Assembly (NCBI GenBank): GCA_030247725.1
Contig: JAOTRT010000013.1
Span: forward strand, 1-64,000
DNA from: Candidatus Nitricoxidireducens bremensis
GTDB lineage: Bacteria; Pseudomonadota; Gammaproteobacteria; Burkholderiales; Rhodocyclaceae
Direction: 5' to 3'
Length of the DNA: 64,000 nucleotides
Shown: positions 53,653 to 62,293 of the stretch, in pieces
How positions within the stretch are numbered: position 1 is the stretch's first letter
Layout: every line of letters begins with the position of its first letter
Program-made: the position numbers and the translations under genes
The notes under the pieces: model-generated
Told to the model about the DNA's origin: nothing
Database searches by the model: none
The model's input: the letters and a program-made list of their open reading frames with translations, nothing else

Positions 53653-54102
53653 ATGGCGGACATGGATTTCGGCGCGACGGACTGGGTGCATGCGGGGCTC
53701 ACCGAGGCCATCCTGGCACGCCACGGGCCGCCCCTCTACGTGGCAGCGGAACTGGGCTGCATCGCCGCCGCCAAGATCATGGCCGAGGTCGGCTCCAACC
53801 TGGAGGTGCGCGGCCCGCGCGGCCGGCGGCCCCTCCACGCCGCGGCGGCCGGCGGCCACGTCGGCATCCTCGGCATCCTGGTCACCGCCGGCTGCGAGAT
53901 CGACGCCCAGGACGACGACGGCAACACACCGCTCATCACCGCCGTGCTGGCGGGCCAGACGGGTTCGGTGGAATTGCTGCTGGCCGTCGGCGCCGACATG
54001 GACATCGCCCGCACCGACGGCCTGACGGCCATCCATGCCGCCGAGCTGCCGGGTACGCCGGTGGCGATCCAGGAGCTCATCGAGATGGGGCGCGAGGGCT
54101 GA
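53653..54102 (+). CDS. Small ankyrin-repeat protein
   Basis: A 149-residue protein made of about four ankyrin repeats. The repeats are PPLYVAAELGCIAAAKIMAE, RRPLHAAAAGGHVGILGILV, NTPLITAVLAGQTGSVELLL and LTAIHAAELPG..VAIQELIE. These give a protein-binding scaffold; no signal peptide or enzyme domain is seen. AGGAGGCGG precedes the ATG, and the gene follows the pseudouridine synthase gene by 9 bp, so they are probably co-transcribed. Partner unknown. Confidence 0.9.
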   Translation: MADMDFGATDWVHAGLTEAILARHGPPLYVAAELGCIAAAKIMAEVGSNLEVRGPRGRRPLHAAAAGGHVGILGILVTAGCEIDAQDDDGNTPLITAVLAGQTGSVELLLAVGADMDIARTDGLTAIHAAELPGTPVAIQELIEMGREG

Positions 54103-54177
54103 GCGACGCCCATTCCGGTAGTATGCCGACGGAATGAAGGGTGCCGCCCCGGCGCCCCTATCCCGTGGAGAATCCGG

Positions 54178-55017
54178 ATGCGCCGCCCGCTTGCCTGGGC
54201 CCTCGCGGCCTGCCTTTCCCTGTTTTCGCTATTCGCCGCGGCGCAGACGCCGCCCCTGCTCCTGGCCGGGACCTATAGGGCCGACATCGATCCTGCCGGC
54301 TACTGGGTCAGCGAGAAATACGACGGCGTGCGCGCCGTCTGGGACGGCCGTGAGCTGCGCTTCCGCAGCGGCCGGCCGGTGCCGGCGCCCGGATGGTTCG
54401 TCGCCGGTCTGCCGTCGCAAGCCCTGGACGGCGAACTGTGGCTGGGGCGCGGCCGCTTCGATGCCCTCTCGGCCATCGTGCGCAAGGCCGAGCCGCTGGA
54501 TGCGGAATGGCGCCAGGTGAAGTACATGGTCTTCGAGCTGCCGGACGCGCCGGGCAGCTTCACCGAGCGCATCGAGGCCATGAAGCGCATCGTCGCCGCC
54601 AGCCGCCTGCCCAACCTGCGGGCGGTCGAGCAATTCCGCGTCGCCGACCGGGCGGAGCTTGCGCGCCGGCTGGATGCCGTGGTGAAGGGGGGCGGCGAAG
54701 GCCTGATGCTGCATCGGGCCGCGGCGGCCTATCGCACCGGCCGCAGCGACGACCTGCTGAAGCTGAAGCCCTATCGGGATGCGGAAGCCAGGGTGGTCGG
54801 GCACGAGCCGGGGCGGGGCCGCCTGCGGGGGCTGACGGGGGCTTTGCGCATGGAGATGCCGGATGGCCGGCGTTTCCGCCTCGGCGCAGGACTCGGCGAC
54901 GCCGAACGGCGCCAGCCGCCGCCTGTCGGCAGCCTCGTCACCTATCGCTACCAGGAGCTCACGCCGGGCGGCTTGCCGCGATTTCCCCGCTACTGGCGCG
55001 TACGCGAGGAGTTCTGA
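54178..55017 (+). CDS. Exported minimal ATP-dependent DNA ligase (LigE type)
   Basis: A 279-residue minimal ligase with only the nucleotidyltransferase and OB-fold domains. Residues 1-22 form a signal peptide (hydrophobic LAWALAACLSLFSLFA, cleavage near AAA-Q). The nucleotidylated Lys47 lies in motif I, SEKYDGVRA. Motif III-like (VKYMVFELPD), motif IV (GGEGLMLH) and motif V (DLLKLKPYRDAEARV) follow. Periplasmic ligases of this kind occur in many Gram-negative bacteria and have been linked to DNA uptake or extracellular DNA; a role here is inference. GTGGAG is upstream of the ATG. An inverted repeat CATTCCG/CGGAATG (54111-54117, 54130-54136) lies in the short upstream gap. It converges on the STAS gene. 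Confidence 0.92.
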   Translation: MRRPLAWALAACLSLFSLFAAAQTPPLLLAGTYRADIDPAGYWVSEKYDGVRAVWDGRELRFRSGRPVPAPGWFVAGLPSQALDGELWLGRGRFDALSAIVRKAEPLDAEWRQVKYMVFELPDAPGSFTERIEAMKRIVAASRLPNLRAVEQFRVADRAELARRLDAVVKGGGEGLMLHRAAAAYRTGRSDDLLKLKPYRDAEARVVGHEPGRGRLRGLTGALRMEMPDGRRFRLGAGLGDAERRQPPPVGSLVTYRYQELTPGGLPRFPRYWRVREEF

Positions 55018-55041
55018 AGGGCGGCCTGCGGGCCGATGAGC

Positions 55042-55347
55042 TTACTCGATGGTGAACAGCTTCTCGAAGCTGGCGATGTGCAGGACTTCTTTCACCGTTC
55101 CGCGGGGGTTGGCGATGCGGATGCTCTTGCCGGCACCCGTGCAGTTCTCCCGCGACAGTAGCAGCATGCCGAGGGCGGAGCTGTCGATGTACTCGGCCTT
55201 GAGCAGATCGAGAACGACTTCCTTGACGGCCGGGTTGGCGACGGCCTCCTTGACGGCCTCGCGGAATTCCCGGTGGACGGAGAAATCGAAACGGCCTTCA
55301 AGCCGGATGGTCAGGCGGTTGCCCGCGAGGGATTTGGTCAGGTTCAT
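55042..55347 (-). CDS. STAS-domain anti-sigma-factor antagonist-like protein
   Basis: A 101-residue single STAS domain, the fold of SpoIIAA/RsbV-type anti-anti-sigma factors. It opens with LAGNRLTIRLEGRFDFSVH and has LDLLKAEYIDSSALGMLLL, in which the Ser pair marks the usual phosphorylation site. Such proteins bind a serine kinase/anti-sigma factor and are switched by phosphorylation. No cognate kinase or PP2C phosphatase is adjacent, so the partner must lie elsewhere. STAS proteins of this kind can also act in biofilm or c-di-GMP pathways. Confidence 0.9.
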   Translation of the reverse strand: MNLTKSLAGNRLTIRLEGRFDFSVHREFREAVKEAVANPAVKEVVLDLLKAEYIDSSALGMLLLSRENCTGAGKSIRIANPRGTVKEVLHIASFEKLFTIE

Positions 55348-55451
55348 GGTCGGATGGCTGCCAGAATAATACGTAAGTTATATGCTACGCCATCGGGGCG
55401 GTTTCGGGAATTGCACCGATGGCCGACGCGCCAAGGGCCGATGCGCAGCCT

Positions 55452-57392
55452 TCAGGCGCAGTTCCCGGCCGCTGGCCGTCCCGCCTTGCGCAGGCGCCGA
55501 TAGAGGGTGTTGCGGCTGATGCCCAGGCGTCTGGCCGCCTCCGACAGGTTGCCGCGGCTGGCGGCAATGGCACGGGTCATGGCGGCTTCCGACAGGGCGT
55601 GAAGGTTCTCGGCCTCTCCTGTCGCGTCGATTGCCCCGGTGGGACGGTGGAGCGGGCCCCGCAGTTCCTCGGCCAGATCGTCGGGCAGATGCTGCCAGCC
55701 GATCAGGGTTTCGCCGTCGTCGAGCAGCGCGCAGGCGGTGCGCAGGGCATTGGCAAGCTGCCGCAGGTTGCCGGGCCAGCCGTAGCCGGCCAGGGCCGCG
55801 GCCAGTCCCTCGCCGATGGAGATCGGCCTGCCCGGCGCGATTTCCGCCAGCATGCGGGCCGTGAGGGCGGCGAAGTCGCTGCGCTCGCGCAGGGGCGGCA
55901 GCATGAGGGTGAGTCCGTTGATGCGGTAATAGAGGTCGGCCCGGAAACGCCCGGCGTCCATCTCGGCCTTCAGATTGCGGTGGCTGGCGCAGATGAGCAG
56001 GAAGTCGACGGCAATCGGCTTGCCGCCGCCAACCGGCACCACTTCCCGTTCCTGCAGGACCCGTAGCAGACGCGCCTGTTGCGCCTGGGGCATGTCGCCG
56101 ATTTCGTCGAGGAACAGGGTTCCGCCGTGGGCGGCGCGGATGCGGCCCCGGGAGCCTTCCTTGCTGGCGCCGGAAAAGGCGCCGGGAAGGTAGCCGAACA
56201 ATTCGGCCTCGATCAGGTTTTCCGGCAGGGTGGCGCAGTTGACGGCGACGAAGGGCTTGCCGCGGCGCGGCCCGGACTCGTGGAAGGAGCGGGCGAATAT
56301 TTCCTTGCCGGCGCCCGATTCGCCTTGCAGCAGGAGCGCTATCGGTTTGCCGACGACGCGGCGCGCCTTTTCGATGGCGGCCTGCAGGCGGGCGTCGCCG
56401 GAGTCGAGCTGCATCAGCGCGTCCACCGGCGCTTCCCGGACATGGGGGACGGCAATCCGGCGTTCGCGATGCCCGAGTTCGATGCGCACGAACAGGCGGC
56501 TGCCGCCGCGGTGGACCACCGGCATGGGCTCGTTGCCGCGCCGGCGTCCCCAATCCACCAGGTCCGCCTGCCGCAGTTGCAGCATGCGTCCTATCGAGGC
56601 GGCGCCGAGATCGGCGGGGCCGAGTCCGAGCAGCGCCAGGCCCGCCTGGTTGGCGCCGACGATCCAGCCGTCCTCGGAAAGCGCGGCCACGCCTTCGGCG
56701 ACGGTACCGATGCCCTCGGCGAGGGGGTGGAAGCGGATGCGCAGGGCGTCGCCGTGGCGGGCCTCGAAGAGGCGGTTCTCGATCATCTGGGCGGCGGCGC
56801 GCACCAGGCCGAAGGTGTGCGGGTGGCGTCCGCGCTGGTCGCCGGAAATGTCCAGGACGCCGAGCAGCCGGCCGTCGGGCGACACCACGGGAGCGGCGGC
56901 GCAGGTCAGGAAGCCGTTGCGGTCGAGGTAGTGCTCGGCGCCATGGACGACCACCGGGCCGGCCTCGGCCAGGGCGGTGCCGATGGCGTTGGTGCCGCGA
57001 TGGCGTTCGTTCCAGGAAGCGCCCGGCATCAGGGCCACCCTTTCGGCGCGGCCGAGGAAGTCCGCGTCGCCAAGGGTCTGGAGCACGACGCCGCGGTCGT
57101 CGGCGAGCAGGACCAGGCTGCCCGAGTTGCGGGTCTGGGCGTGCAGGTATTCCATTACCGGTCGCGCATGGGCGAGGAATTCCTGCTGGCGGATAGCGAG
57201 ACGGGAAAACTGGGAACCATCGAGATGGGGGGCGTCCGGCAGGCGTCCCATGGGCGCCAGGCCGGCATCCAGGCAGCGGCGCCAGGAGCGTACGACCGCC
57301 GGCCCGACGAGGGTCGGCGGCGGCGTTTCGCCGCGTTCGACGAGTTGGTGGCGCGCCTGCCGCAAGGCCGCGCCGGTGGGCGTGGTCAGCAT
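55452..57392 (-). CDS. Sigma54-dependent transcriptional activator, AcoR-like
   Basis: A 646-residue enhancer-binding protein. An N-terminal GAF domain (about 60-210: NSGSLVLLADDRGVVLQTLG, GTNAIGTALAEAGPV) and a PAS-like region (about 220-320) sense the signal. The AAA+ domain has Walker A GESGAGKE near residue 355, a sigma54-contact loop reading GAFSGA instead of the commonest GAFTGA, and DEIGDMPQAQQARLLRVLQE. A Fis-type helix-turn-helix closes it (LSEAARRLGISRNTLYRRL). This is the layout of AcoR, the acetoin/alcohol catabolism activator. The start at 57392 is set by GGAGGAG just upstream. It is divergent from an aldehyde dehydrogenase gene with a sigma54 promoter, its likely target. Confidence 0.93.
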   Translation of the reverse strand: MLTTPTGAALRQARHQLVERGETPPPTLVGPAVVRSWRRCLDAGLAPMGRLPDAPHLDGSQFSRLAIRQQEFLAHARPVMEYLHAQTRNSGSLVLLADDRGVVLQTLGDADFLGRAERVALMPGASWNERHRGTNAIGTALAEAGPVVVHGAEHYLDRNGFLTCAAAPVVSPDGRLLGVLDISGDQRGRHPHTFGLVRAAAQMIENRLFEARHGDALRIRFHPLAEGIGTVAEGVAALSEDGWIVGANQAGLALLGLGPADLGAASIGRMLQLRQADLVDWGRRRGNEPMPVVHRGGSRLFVRIELGHRERRIAVPHVREAPVDALMQLDSGDARLQAAIEKARRVVGKPIALLLQGESGAGKEIFARSFHESGPRRGKPFVAVNCATLPENLIEAELFGYLPGAFSGASKEGSRGRIRAAHGGTLFLDEIGDMPQAQQARLLRVLQEREVVPVGGGKPIAVDFLLICASHRNLKAEMDAGRFRADLYYRINGLTLMLPPLRERSDFAALTARMLAEIAPGRPISIGEGLAAALAGYGWPGNLRQLANALRTACALLDDGETLIGWQHLPDDLAEELRGPLHRPTGAIDATGEAENLHALSEAAMTRAIAASRGNLSEAARRLGISRNTLYRRLRKAGRPAAGNCA

Positions 57393-57503
57393 GTCTCTCC
57401 TCCAGTGTGGGTGGACCGGCTCATGGGCCGGCCGCGTTTTTTCCACCACGATACGTGGCGCCGGAGGCCGGTGCAAGCCTTGGGGCCGGATCGGAAAGGC
57501 AGG

Positions 57504-57631
57504 TGTGCCATTTCGTGACAGTGCGCCGGAACGGTACGTATCGGGTCGGGTTGCGGCACCGGCCTGGGGCGATGGTCACGCCAATCGATTCAATGGCTTG
57601 CGGCGGTGGCGCCCCATGGCACGGTCCCTGC
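57504..57631 (+). promoter_or_regulatory. Sigma54 promoter of the aldehyde dehydrogenase gene with candidate upstream site
   Basis: TGGCACG at 57617-57623 and the GC of CTGCG at 57630-57631 give the fixed GG-N10-GC spacing of a -24/-12 promoter; the predicted start is near 57642, 48 nt before the ATG. About 100 bp upstream, TGTGCC-N5-GTGACA (57504-57520) is an imperfect palindrome suited to an AcoR-type activator, and CCACG-ATA-CGTGG (57446-57458) is a perfect one. Either could be the enhancer site. Confidence 0.78.
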
Positions 57632-57689
57632 GAATGGAGGTCGGGCCCGGCGTTTCGGGACACCGAAAAATCTACAGGAGGAGAATCCC

Positions 57690-59210
<1,521 letters not shown>

Positions 59211-59270
59211 TCCGGTTCCGGCATCCGGCCCACGGGGGCGGGCGACCGCCTCCTGTCATTGGAGGCAGGC

Positions 59271-59645
59271 ATGGTTGATAGAGTCATCGCCACCGAGGCC
59301 GCCCTCGAACTCATCGAGGTCCTCAAGCGCAAGCACGGCCTCGTGTTCTTCCACCAGTCCGGCGGCTGCTGCGACAACAGCGCCGCCAACTGCTATCTGC
59401 CCGGCGAGCTGACCATCGGCGCCGGCGACGTGTATCTCGGCGACATCGGCGGCTGCCCGTTCTACATCGGCAAGGCCCAGTACGAGTACTGGAAGCACAC
59501 CCAGCTCATCATCGACGTGATCGAGGGAACCGGCGGCACCTTTTCCCTGGAAGGGCCGGAGGGGAAGGCCTTCCATACCCGCTCGCGGGTCTTTACGGAC
59601 GAGGAGTTGGCCGCATTGAACGGGGGCGCCGCCCCAGGGAAGTAA
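59271..59645 (+). CDS. DUF779 family protein
   Basis: A 124-residue protein of the DUF779 family, which is commonly encoded beside acetaldehyde-type aldehyde dehydrogenases. Conserved features include VFFHQSGGCCDNSAANCYLPGE and DIGGCPFYIGKAQYEYWKHTQ. The cysteines at 33, 34, 41 and 62 could bind a metal; this is inference. I chose ATG 59271 since GGAGG lies 5 bp before it; a TTG at 59259 would place that ribosome site inside the gene. It is very likely co-transcribed with the aldehyde dehydrogenase and may assist it. Its biochemical role is not established. Confidence 0.9.
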   Translation: MVDRVIATEAALELIEVLKRKHGLVFFHQSGGCCDNSAANCYLPGELTIGAGDVYLGDIGGCPFYIGKAQYEYWKHTQLIIDVIEGTGGTFSLEGPEGKAFHTRSRVFTDEELAALNGGAAPGK

Positions 59646-59689
59646 TGGCGCCGCCGAGCGGTGGGGCGAAAGCCCGGTCGGAATGAAAG

Positions 59690-60262
59690 CTAGCGGATGA
59701 CCGCCGCCTTGGCCATGGCCTCGACCTGGGCCCGGTGGCGCGGGAAGAAGGTGAGCCGCGGCGCATGGTAGATCAGGGCGAAGAGTTCGCCGCGATCCAC
59801 CGCGCCGAAGCCGACGCCGAGCAACTGGACGTTGTCCACCTTGCGGATGTGTTCGTACTCGAAGCGGAAGCCCTGGCGCCCGCCGAAGCGGTAGGGTTCC
59901 AGGCGGGTCAGCTTGAACACGGAATTGTCCCGGCTCATGACGCCTTCGAGCATCGCCACGATGGCTTCGGTCTGCATGGTGCTGCGGAAGACGAAGTTCT
60001 GCTGCTTGCCGCCTGCGGACCCCTCGGCGTGCATCATCTGGCCGTCCTTGATGCCGGAATAGATGAGCAGTTCGTCCACGGCGATGCCCTCCATGGTCCA
60101 GACCTGGGCGGGCTTGATGCCGGGGAAGTCGAGATGGTTCCAGCTGCCGTCGATGCTGACCGCAAGGCGCTCGCCGATGGTGTGGCTGCCCGACTCCATC
60201 TTGCGGACGGTGCCGCAGCCGGCGAGGAAGAGGACGAGGAGGATGGGCAGCAGTCTGTTCAT
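59690..60262 (-). CDS. Predicted lipoprotein of unknown function
   Basis: A 190-residue protein with a type II signal peptide: LLPILLVLFLAGC has the lipobox LAGC with Cys16. The mature part is mixed alpha/beta with no recognised domain (SIDGSWNHLDF, QVWTMEGIAVDELLIYSG, YRFGGRQGFRFEYEHI). An Asp follows at position +9 or later, not +2, so outer-membrane sorting is expected. Its ATG overlaps the stop of the M48 protease gene by 4 bp (60259-60262), so it is the third gene of a coupled three-gene operon. Function unknown; a role in envelope quality control is suggested only by the neighbour. Confidence 0.85.
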   Translation of the reverse strand: MNRLLPILLVLFLAGCGTVRKMESGSHTIGERLAVSIDGSWNHLDFPGIKPAQVWTMEGIAVDELLIYSGIKDGQMMHAEGSAGGKQQNFVFRSTMQTEAIVAMLEGVMSRDNSVFKLTRLEPYRFGGRQGFRFEYEHIRKVDNVQLLGVGFGAVDRGELFALIYHAPRLTFFPRHRAQVEAMAKAAVIR

Positions 60263-61416
60263 GAGCCGAGTTCCGCAAGATAGGATTGGATGAAGGCGGC
60301 GTCCGGTGCCGCGGGCGCGAGTTCCAGGTAGCGCCGGAATCCCTGCACCGCTTCGCCGTTCTGCCCCTGCTGGCGGCAGATCAGGCCGATGCCGCGAAAG
60401 GCCACGGCGGGGGGATCGGGCATCTGGGCGGCGAGCCGATAGTCGGCGAGGGCCAGGTCCTGGTCGCCCGGCTCCGCGCGCAGGCGGTAGACCTCGCCCC
60501 GGTAATAGCTCATCAGGCCCGGCGCGAAGCCGCTGCCGATCTGGCGCGAGATCAGTGCCAGGCTTTCGGCGTACTGGCCGCGCTTGACCTCGTCCTGCAG
60601 CCATTCGTCGAGATGGGCGGCGACGTGGCGGCGATAGGCGTCGTCGCCGCGGCTGCCGCCGGGCATGGCGGCGGCGATCTGGCCGAGGATGTCGCGCCGC
60701 TCCGGCGGCGCCGGATGGGAGGCGAACAGGGGCGCCGTCTGCTCGGGCTCCTTGCCTTCCCGGGCGCGGACTTCCTTCAGCAGGTTGTTCCAGACCTTGG
60801 CCGCCTCGGCGACGTCGTAACCGGCGCGATGCATGAGGACGGCACCGATGCGGTCGGCCTCGTGCTCGTGTTCCCGTCCGTAGGCGTAGGCGCTGGCCGC
60901 CACGGCGATCTGGCCGACCGCGCCGATGAGTCCGAACAGGCTGAGGACCTGTCCGAAGGCGGATTTCGAGCGGATGTCGCGCAGGCGTTCGACGGAATGG
61001 CGCTGGAGGTAATGGCCGATCTCGTGGCCGAGGACGGCGGCCAGCTGTGCCTCGTTCTCCATGCGCAGCAGCAGCCCGGTCCACACCTGCATCATGCCGT
61101 TGGGCGCCATGCTGGCGTTGAACAGGGGCGTGCGCACCAGATAGACGCGGATGTCCGGGCAGTGCTCGCTGCCGAGGCGGCAGGCGATGTCCTGGACGTA
61201 GTTCTTCAGCTTCTCGTCGCGCAGCACCAGGGGGCTGCGGCGCAGGCCTTTTTCCTCCCGGTCCATGAGGGCCCAGAGGCCCCCTTCGTCGGAGGCGATG
61301 TCGGGACGGCCGAAGCGCTCGGGCGCGGCGTAGTGCATCGCCTGGGCGCCGGCGGAGCGGGCCAGCAGGCTGGCGCAGCAGGCTGCGCCAGCCGCGAGGA
61401 CTTGGCGCCGCTTCAT
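60259..61416 (-). CDS. Exported M48-family metalloprotease with TPR-like tail (BepA/YfgC-like)
   Basis: A 385-residue periplasmic zinc protease. An N-terminal signal (KRRQVLAAGAACCASLLARSAGA) has an RR pair, so Sec or Tat export is possible. The zinc motif HEIGH is at residues 131-135 and the third ligand lies in EHEADRIGAVLM. SMAPNGMMQVWTGLLLRMENEAQLAAVLG is typical of the BepA/LoiP group, which handles misassembled outer-membrane proteins. The C-terminal ~130 residues form TPR-like helical repeats (LADYRLAAQM, GFRRYLELAP). I chose ATG 61416 because it begins the signal peptide and overlaps the stop of the upstream gene by 4 bp. Confidence 0.9.
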   Translation of the reverse strand: MKRRQVLAAGAACCASLLARSAGAQAMHYAAPERFGRPDIASDEGGLWALMDREEKGLRRSPLVLRDEKLKNYVQDIACRLGSEHCPDIRVYLVRTPLFNASMAPNGMMQVWTGLLLRMENEAQLAAVLGHEIGHYLQRHSVERLRDIRSKSAFGQVLSLFGLIGAVGQIAVAASAYAYGREHEHEADRIGAVLMHRAGYDVAEAAKVWNNLLKEVRAREGKEPEQTAPLFASHPAPPERRDILGQIAAAMPGGSRGDDAYRRHVAAHLDEWLQDEVKRGQYAESLALISRQIGSGFAPGLMSYYRGEVYRLRAEPGDQDLALADYRLAAQMPDPPAVAFRGIGLICRQQGQNGEAVQGFRRYLELAPAAPDAAFIQSYLAELGS

Positions 61417-62135
61417 CGGGCGTCGGGGAAGCGGTCCAGCAGCGTGGCGACCGTCTCGACGGCGGCATCCGGCTCCCGCAGGTCGCCGGTTCCGCGCAGG
61501 AGCCGGTTGAACCACATCACCTGGCCGGTGCGCAGGTCCACCAGGGAGGCATAGCCGGTCTGCAGGCCGCCCTGGACGCCGACGCCGAGCAGGGCCAGGG
61601 CCACCATGGTGACCTTGCGTTCGGCACTGGCATAGCTGTCCCGCATCCAGATGAACAGGGCGTAGTCGGCGCCCGACTTTTCGCGGATTGGGCGCACCGC
61701 GTCGCCGAGGGACCAGTCGAGCTTGTTGTCCTTGGTCGGCAGGGCGAAGTTGCCGCCCACCATGTGGTGCAGGGCGATGGAGCGGGCGACGGCGCCGTGC
61801 AGGGAATTGACCTCCGCCAGTTCGTCGCTCTCGGCCTCCGACAGGCTCAGGGTCTTGAGTCCCAGGGCGGCGGATTTCTTGCGTAGCGCGTCATGGATAT
61901 GGGTGCCGGCCTGCTCGGTCCAGTCGGCCTTGGGTTCCGTGACGCCGCCGGCCGAAATGGAGAACAGTTCGATGTCCGGCTGCATCACCAGCAGGGAGGC
62001 CCCCTTCGGCAGGGCGGTGAAGCCGGGCGCCAGGTTGCGCGACTCGGCGGCCGACAGGGGAACCGCAAAGGCGAGGGCGGCCAGGATCAACAGGAGCCGC
62101 AGGGGCTGTGCGGCAATGGTGGGAATCGCGTTCAT
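61413..62135 (-). CDS. Exported protein of unknown function
   Basis: A 240-residue protein with a signal peptide (hydrophobic LRLLLILAALAFAVPLSA, cleavage near residue 29-30). The mature region contains LPKGASLLVMQPDIELFSIS, a central helical part, ADYALFIWMRDSYASAERK and a C-terminal LVDLRTGQVMWFNRLL. The last recalls periplasmic proteins that report surface or lipoprotein assembly, but I cannot name a family. It is the first gene of a three-gene unit; its stop overlaps the start of the M48 protease gene by 4 bp, and the lipoprotein gene follows in the same way. Confidence 0.83.
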   Translation of the reverse strand: MNAIPTIAAQPLRLLLILAALAFAVPLSAAESRNLAPGFTALPKGASLLVMQPDIELFSISAGGVTEPKADWTEQAGTHIHDALRKKSAALGLKTLSLSEAESDELAEVNSLHGAVARSIALHHMVGGNFALPTKDNKLDWSLGDAVRPIREKSGADYALFIWMRDSYASAERKVTMVALALLGVGVQGGLQTGYASLVDLRTGQVMWFNRLLRGTGDLREPDAAVETVATLLDRFPDAR

Positions 62136-62216
62136 GGCAGGCTCCTGCGGCCGGAATCGATGGTGGAGTGATGTGCTCTTGGCATATTGCGTCGGAGATT
62201 ATAGCCGCCGCAGAAT

Positions 62217-62246
62217 GAAAAACGCCCCGCCTTGTGGGCGGGGCGT
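62217..62246 (-). terminator. Intrinsic terminator downstream of acnB
   Basis: On the minus strand a perfect 10-bp stem (ACGCCCCGCC with GGCGGGGCGT, 5-nt loop) is followed by TTTTTC. It lies about 48 bp after the acnB stop codon and before the exported-protein operon. Confidence 0.93.
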
Positions 62247-62293
62247 CTGGGCACCGGACTGTTCGTCCGGCGCGCTTTACCTGAAATGCCGCG

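Noticed and set aside
54111-54136. CATTCCG/CGGAATG inverted repeat as a defined operator of the ligase gene
   Set aside because: Arms are only 7 bp with a 12-bp spacer and there is no supporting promoter; kept as a note in the ligase entry.
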